Shown: in pieces, positions 59,481 through 64,000 of the stretch | Numbering within the stretch: the stretch's first letter is position 1 | Layout of the letters: each line of letters opens with the position of its first letter | Assembly (NCBI RefSeq): GCF_050947875.1 | Contig: NC_134569.1 | Location: 14,649,131-14,713,130, forward strand | Reading direction: 5' to 3' | Length of the DNA: 64,000 nt | From: Dermacentor variabilis | Taxonomy: Eukaryota; Arthropoda; Arachnida; Ixodida; Ixodidae | Made by a program: the position numbers and the translations under genes | The notes under the pieces: model-generated | What the model was told of the DNA's origin: nothing | What the model saw: only the letters and a program-made list of their open reading frames with translations | The model's database searches: none

Positions 59481-60403
59481 CGCGAAACTTCCTATACGTT
59501 CAGGCGCGTCCTGCACCGAGCGATAACGTTTAACATTTTTTAGCCGGTGAAATACGGTAACCGGATACAGATAAAGCATCCGTGTCAATATAATTATGCT
59601 TGTTGGTGCATGAAAGCAACGTGAAAAAGTGGGTTCTGAGAAAGTCAGCAAAAAAGAATTGAAGCACCTATAGCACTCACAAAAAAAAAAAAAATCTAGA
59701 ATAGCTAAAATTTTTGTAATTCGTAGGTTCTCTCCCCCTGATCCTTGATTCTGTTAATTCAAGCCCATGGATCACCTCTATTATTCTGGGTTGTTTTGAT
59801 GCATCAACACCGCATCCCGAGGCCTTCACATTGAGTGTGTTGCTACAAAACATTTTCACAGTGTAAGGGCCATGTTCTATTGTAACTGGTTTCCACATGT
59901 CAAGTTTGTCTTTGTTTACATTACTGAAGTGGCATACGGTCAGATAATACAAGTTTGAGAATTGGACGGTTCTAATAGGGGTCTTTCGTTGCCCTTTGCC
60001 AAGTCGTACTATTGAAGCGCTTATTCGAATGTATGGGAGCAGCTCATTTGCATAGTATAAGAAATATATAAACAGGTTATTTTCACAATTTATACACTTC
60101 GTCACCACAAAAAGAAATTGTTTTATTGTTTTCAGCCTGCTATGATGTTTTGACTGAGAAAGATATATTCAATTTGTTCTGCGAGGCATGCAATAATTGT
60201 TGTGGCATATTTTATTGCACAACACTGGATACAGTAGCTAACCATTATTATTACTCAGACGAAATGAATAGCACAATGCATATGATCAGGCACATAGCAT
60301 ATTATTATTGCGCTTTTTTAATGCATGCCCTTTTTTTAATTGCACAAAAGCTACTGCACTGAAATAGTATACTAGTACATACTTCAAAAGCACGATTTTA
60401 TAC
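59481..60403. other. Unrecognised AT-rich sequence with a 143-codon minus-strand frame
   Basis: The minus-strand frame at 59677-60108 encodes a non-repetitive, compositionally ordinary sequence (with VKMFCSNTLNVKASG and WKPVTIEHGPYTVKMF) that I do not recognise. It could be a fragment of a transposon protein or chance. Confidence 0.35.
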
Positions 60404-61332
60404 TACGATAATAATAATCATTCAAATGTTTATTGTAGTGCCCAGGAACAGCTAGAAAGCCTTTGTACTGGTGCACTTAACGAGCACTATGCAAGACAAA
60501 ATGTACAGGAAACATGAATGTGGTAGACAAAAAAATGCAAGATAGAGAAACAAATAACGAAAAAAGGAAAAGAGGAAAAGTAAATGGGAGTTAATCCGGC
60601 GTGATTATCTACAGATACACAAAACACAGGAAACGAACTCTGAAGTATGTTTTGGAGTCGAGTCTTATACAGCACAATCTTGCAACAAGGCCAGGCAACG
60701 AATGTGGAATGCTGCCTGGTATACTGTTGCGGCACGAACAAATGCATATGATCAAGAAGCTTTAGGGAATGCATAATGTCATGGACCACCTTATACAGGA
60801 ACAAAAAGCGTGATTAATTAAGTCTTGAATCTAGAGGTGCGAGTTGAAGTATACTTGAGAAGGCTCAACTGTGGTCGCCAGAATGGCAAAAGTGGTGCTT
60901 TAAGATAGATATCAATTTATTCTGGATGCGTTCAATGAGGTCAGAATTAGATTTGCCCGTTGCACCCCCTCCTACAGAGGCATACTCTAGTAGTTGGCGG
61001 CACACAGCAGAATCTTAGAAACACAATAGGCGAGTGAAAATCATGCAATATATGGCATGCAATTCCAAGTGCGTGAAGGGCATGTTGTGTAATTATCTAT
61101 TGAAGAGAAGCTTAGCATTTGTCGAAGTACACACCAAGATCTTTCATTTCATGACCATAAGGAGTGGAGCATCACATAGGGTGTATCAAAATTTCACATA
61201 GTGCGTTTTCTGCGTATAACTTAATGTCATAGTATTGGAAGCATTTAGGAGTACTTAATGTTTATGCACCAGTTTGAGAGTGAAAAAATATTTTTTTGGA
61301 AGTCGATGCAGTGGTGAACACTGTTGACAGTC

Positions 61333-61689
61333 TCAAATAGTCTTAAGTTGTTGGCACACAAAGTCATGCTGTTCATTTATTAAAATGCTCTTAGCACTAA
61401 CAGAAAGCAAGGAATCCATTATTGATTCAAACACTTTTGACGCCCTGCAGAGGATAGATATAGGTTGGCAGTTAGTAACTGCACATCTAGCACCTGATTT
61501 GTGCATAGGCAATGTCCATGCTACCTTCCGAGTGCTAGAAAAGGTACTAGACTTTAGGGAACTATTGAAAATGTTTGTGAGAACAGGGAACAAGTATGCT
61601 TTGTGGGGTCTCTCCACCGTGCTCTTGGAACAAAGGAACGACAACACAGTAGTGCAAACAATCACAAGGGCATTTATTGCACCTTTCAT
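61333..61689 (-). pseudogene. RT fingers fragment of the minus-strand LINE
   Basis: Contains KVAWTLPMHKSGAR and NCQPISILCRASKVFES, the conserved K-x-G and PIS blocks of LINE RTs. The frame then drifts through stops towards the tail. Confidence 0.8.
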
Positions 61690-61749
61690 AGATCAGTGCC
61701 TGCTAGCCGAGTTGCTATCCACAAAACATGCCGATGGGCGCGCGACAAA

Positions 61750-62164
61750 TCTAGAAGTCTGACTCACCGCGACCGGAAGCGAGCGAATATGTTCGCCCCA
61801 TGCTGGATCCCAACGCCTGGTCCTTCGCGTGTATGGTCACGCGAATCGTGGCGCGTTCGAAGGCGGCCACGCGAGGCGGTCTCGCAGAAGCATCGGTCGC
61901 CGCGCGCACGGAATGTCCACGCCGCGCGCCGACCCGCCGGGGAAGACCCACCCCGTTCTGCCCTGCGCCCCCAAGTAACCCTGCCGTGAGGCGGCGTTAG
62001 CAGCGCAACACTCGCGCCATCTCTCGCACTGCGCCCCAACCACACAACCGCCGCGGGCATCACGCAGGCCACGCGCCGAAGCCGGATTACAAGAGGCGCG
62101 CCATGCGGGAAAAGCATATCAGGGGACTCGCGAGAGTCGCGCATCCCCACATCTTCCATACGTC
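61750..62164. repeat. Unidentified GC-rich insertion in the LINE
   Basis: A CpG-rich block of about 415 bp with no homology to the LINE separates the RT fingers from the MITE. It could be part of an LTR or another non-autonomous element. No ends could be fixed. Confidence 0.4.
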
Positions 62165-62168
62165 TTAA

Positions 62169-62669
62169 CCCTTTCAGATGCCACTTTATCCAGTTGATTG
62201 AAAAGTTGCTTTCACCCAATCTTTTGCATTTTCAGAATCGTAGAAAATGTACAGGATTTTCAATTGTTTAGCGAATTTTGTCAAGTTTACAAAATTTCAA
62301 CTCCATGCGAAAACTCACTACAGGAACACAACATATGAGAACATGTACTATTTCGTGTTTTGAAAAGCTTGAAGAGCACTTATCCAGCCACTTGAAAATT
62401 ATGCCTGGTGGATGACATTGTAAAAAACAATGAAAGAAGTGAACCCGCTACATACAACATACTGACAGAGAGTAAAAACACCCAGCCGTCTACCTTCCCA
62501 CTCATTTCGCTAAAACATTCTGCACGTTTTTCAAAATTGCAGCACAGTTCCAATAATAAATGTTTCAAGATGTATGAAACACATTTGAAATACCATTACT
62601 TTCATCAGTGTTTTTGCTATTGATGCACTCTCCTGCTGTGCACAATTGTGTAGACAGCGTCTCAAAGGG
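62169..62669. mobile_element. piggyBac-like MITE, 501 bp, TTAA target site
   Basis: TTAA flanks both ends (62165-62168 and 62670-62673). The left end is CCCTTTCAGATGCC and the right end, reverse-complemented, is CCCTTTGAGACGCT; similarity then fades. TTAA duplication with CCC-starting termini is the piggyBac signature. No transposase is present. Confidence 0.72.
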
Positions 62670-62969
62670 TTAATTAAGCTCTGCAGAAGAAATACCATCA
62701 ACACCACAGGAAAGCGAAGGTTTAAGGCACTTCATACACTTGAAAACAAGGTTTTCATTGACTGATAGCGTACACACTGTGCCAAACTGAGAAGGAAGGT
62801 TACTTGAAGCATATTTCACACCATATAGCAAACAGAAATGTTCTGCAAAGGCATCAGCAGTGTTCGAGACAACACCACCATTTTCATGAAGAAGACGTAC
62901 ATCTTTGGCACTCTTTTTAGAAGAGTGAAAGCGCACAAAGCTCCAGAAATATTTTGAATTATGTGTCAC
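62670..62969 (-). pseudogene. Upstream piece of the minus-strand LINE ORF2
   Basis: Contains NSKYFWSFVRFHSSKK and AFAEHFCLLY, ending CGVDGISSAEL, the linker and first RT motif of Jockey/CR1-like proteins, cut by the MITE exactly after it. Confidence 0.78.
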
Positions 62970-63010
62970 GCTGGCGTCAGCACAATCAATGTGGTCGTAG
63001 TGATGATTCT

Positions 63011-63014
63011 AATA

Positions 63015-63053
<39 letters not shown>
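63011..63053. repeat. (AAT)n microsatellite, probable LINE 3' tail
   Basis: Lies where the 3' end of the next minus-strand LINE is expected. Confidence 0.9.
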
Positions 63054-63177
63054 TTAGTGGTAACTTGGCACTCTAGACTAAAAAAAAAAGGCTGATGCCT
63101 GTAGGTTAGAGCGTCTGATAACCAGCCATCTAGAGCAGGAATTTGTAGGATGCAGACGACACCTCCTTCCCCTCCAC

Positions 63178-63238
63178 GTGCACACACACGCACACACACA
63201 CACTTGCTCAATAACACAGCACAGCACACACACACACA
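63178..63238. repeat. Imperfect (CA)n tract
   Basis: Interrupted CA repeats. Confidence 0.85.
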
Positions 63239-63239
63239 T

Positions 63240-63980
63240 TCAACGGGTGCACAACACACAGGAGTGCCAATTCAGTCTGGTTCCAAGGAAGGAGAATCCA
63301 AATGGCCAAGTGGGGTGAAGAGAAAGCTCTGTATGCCAGATATAATCACGGAGTTGTGGTGTCGGGCCATAGAGGCGTGATGAGGGCTCGGGCTGTGCTG
63401 ACCACTTGTTCAGACGAACTGAAGAAAGATTAGTGCTGTTCAGAGAGCCGTCAAGCACCCTGCAGTATAGACTAGTGCAATGTTGCGCTGGTATTGCAGG
63501 GTGTGCTACTTGAGGGGTTTGAGGCGATCCTCGTAGGCTGGCATGAGCTTGCAACAACCGAAAAGACTAGAGTAGAGGGTGCGTGTTGTCCGGCGCTGAA
63601 CAAGCTTAGGTTTGTTAGCATGGCGAGTTTGGTACGGGAACTATACTGATGAGCAGCACTCGAGTCGTGACAGAATGATAGAAGCGTAGAGTGCTCGGAA
63701 AACCTTACGTCATCAGGGAAGGGAGACACGGGACACAAACCCAAGAATGGGCCGATGCTTAGATACAGTGCTGGTGACATATGCGAAAAAGTTGAGAGAA
63801 GAGCTAAATGTTCTACCCAGAATGGGAAGGGCCCGAACAGTCTTCATAGAGGTGCCTCCATGGAAGTAGGTTGGACGTGCAGCAGTTTTGTTGTGGCTGA
63901 TACGCATGGAAGCACTTTTCGCAGTGCTACTACAAAGTTTGTTATTGTATGCCCAGTCGTTCACCTTTACGGAATGTATT
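63240..63980 (-). pseudogene. Second Jockey/CR1-like LINE, C-terminal RT fragment
   Basis: From 63964 downwards: LCSSTAKSASMRISHNK, YFHGGTSMKTVRALPILGRTFSSSLNF and VTSTVSKHRPILGFVSRVS, the region just after the RT catalytic box. Frames then shift (FRALYASIILSRLE..., YIWHTELSLHPTWPF). The copy continues beyond the window edge at its 5' side. Confidence 0.78.
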
Positions 63981-64000
63981 TATTGCAAGCACATATGCTG

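Larger units (their letters stand above)
60404..62980 (-). mobile_element. Jockey/CR1-like LINE, minus strand, broken by insertions
   Basis: From 62969 downwards the minus strand reads KYFWSFVRFHSSKKS, then LKPSLSCGVDGISSAEL, part of the region before and into the RT domain. It is interrupted at 62670, then resumes at about 61650 with LTNIFNSSLKSSTFSSTRKVAWTLPMHKSGARCAVTNCQPISILCRASKVFES (RT fingers). A tail with LFVPQQYTRQHSTFVAWP lies at 60740-60640. An ATAATAATAAT run at 60408-60418 fits the 3' end. The catalytic box is not readable, so the copy is dead. Confidence 0.75.

Overview
The window looks like intergenic, repeat-packed DNA from a hard tick (Ixodidae, probably a metastriate genus). 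The main basis is recognition of several tick-type repeats: tRNA-derived SINEs of the Ruka type, RNase H-bearing I-like LINEs, Jockey/CR1-like LINEs and RTE-like 3' tails, on a background of long dinucleotide microsatellites. I found no convincing host protein gene, rRNA gene or true tRNA gene in 64 kb. No species assignment is possible by eye.

Layout. 1-8.6 kb: mostly unrecognised, partly CpG-rich DNA with a TA microsatellite, a SINE remnant and one copy of a dispersed repeat. 8.6-10.6 kb: a decayed I-like LINE (RT plus RNase H). 11.4-12.2 kb: ends of other repeats. 14.76-15.40 kb: a Harbinger-like MITE. 15.7-15.95 kb: a SINE. 17.0-17.74 kb: a Jockey/CR1-like LINE 3' end. 17.79-22.51 kb: about 55 tandem copies of a 78-bp unit lying between imperfect inverted repeats. 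24.3-26.1 kb: microsatellites, including a six-block CTCA/CA compound tract. 27.3-28.06 kb: a LINE 3' end. 30.17-31.62 kb: a large foldback structure. 33.0-36.2 kb: two more I-like LINE fragments, one carrying a nested SINE with a perfect 14-bp target-site duplication. 37.59-38.07 kb: a long-armed MITE. 39.19-46.04 kb: a complete LTR retrotransposon. 46.9-51.75 kb: microsatellites, an RTE-like tail, another SINE and an RT fragment. 54.7 kb: another SINE family. 60.4-64.0 kb: two minus-strand LINE fragments, the first split by a piggyBac-like MITE.

The most interesting object is the LTR retrotransposon at 39,193-46,040. It has 767-bp LTRs differing at three positions by eye, a 4-bp target duplication and one uninterrupted 1491-codon Gag-Pol frame. 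Its Pol is Ty3/gypsy-like in sequence, but integrase lies BEFORE reverse transcriptase/RNase H, an order typical of Ty1/copia and known in Ty3/gypsy only from the Gmr1-like group. Its Gag contains a region resembling the SCAN domain, which agrees with the published link between Gmr1-like Gag and the vertebrate SCAN domain.

The other elements are mostly passengers nested in one another: a SINE in a LINE, a MITE in a LINE, and a tandem array inside an inverted-repeat element next to a LINE.
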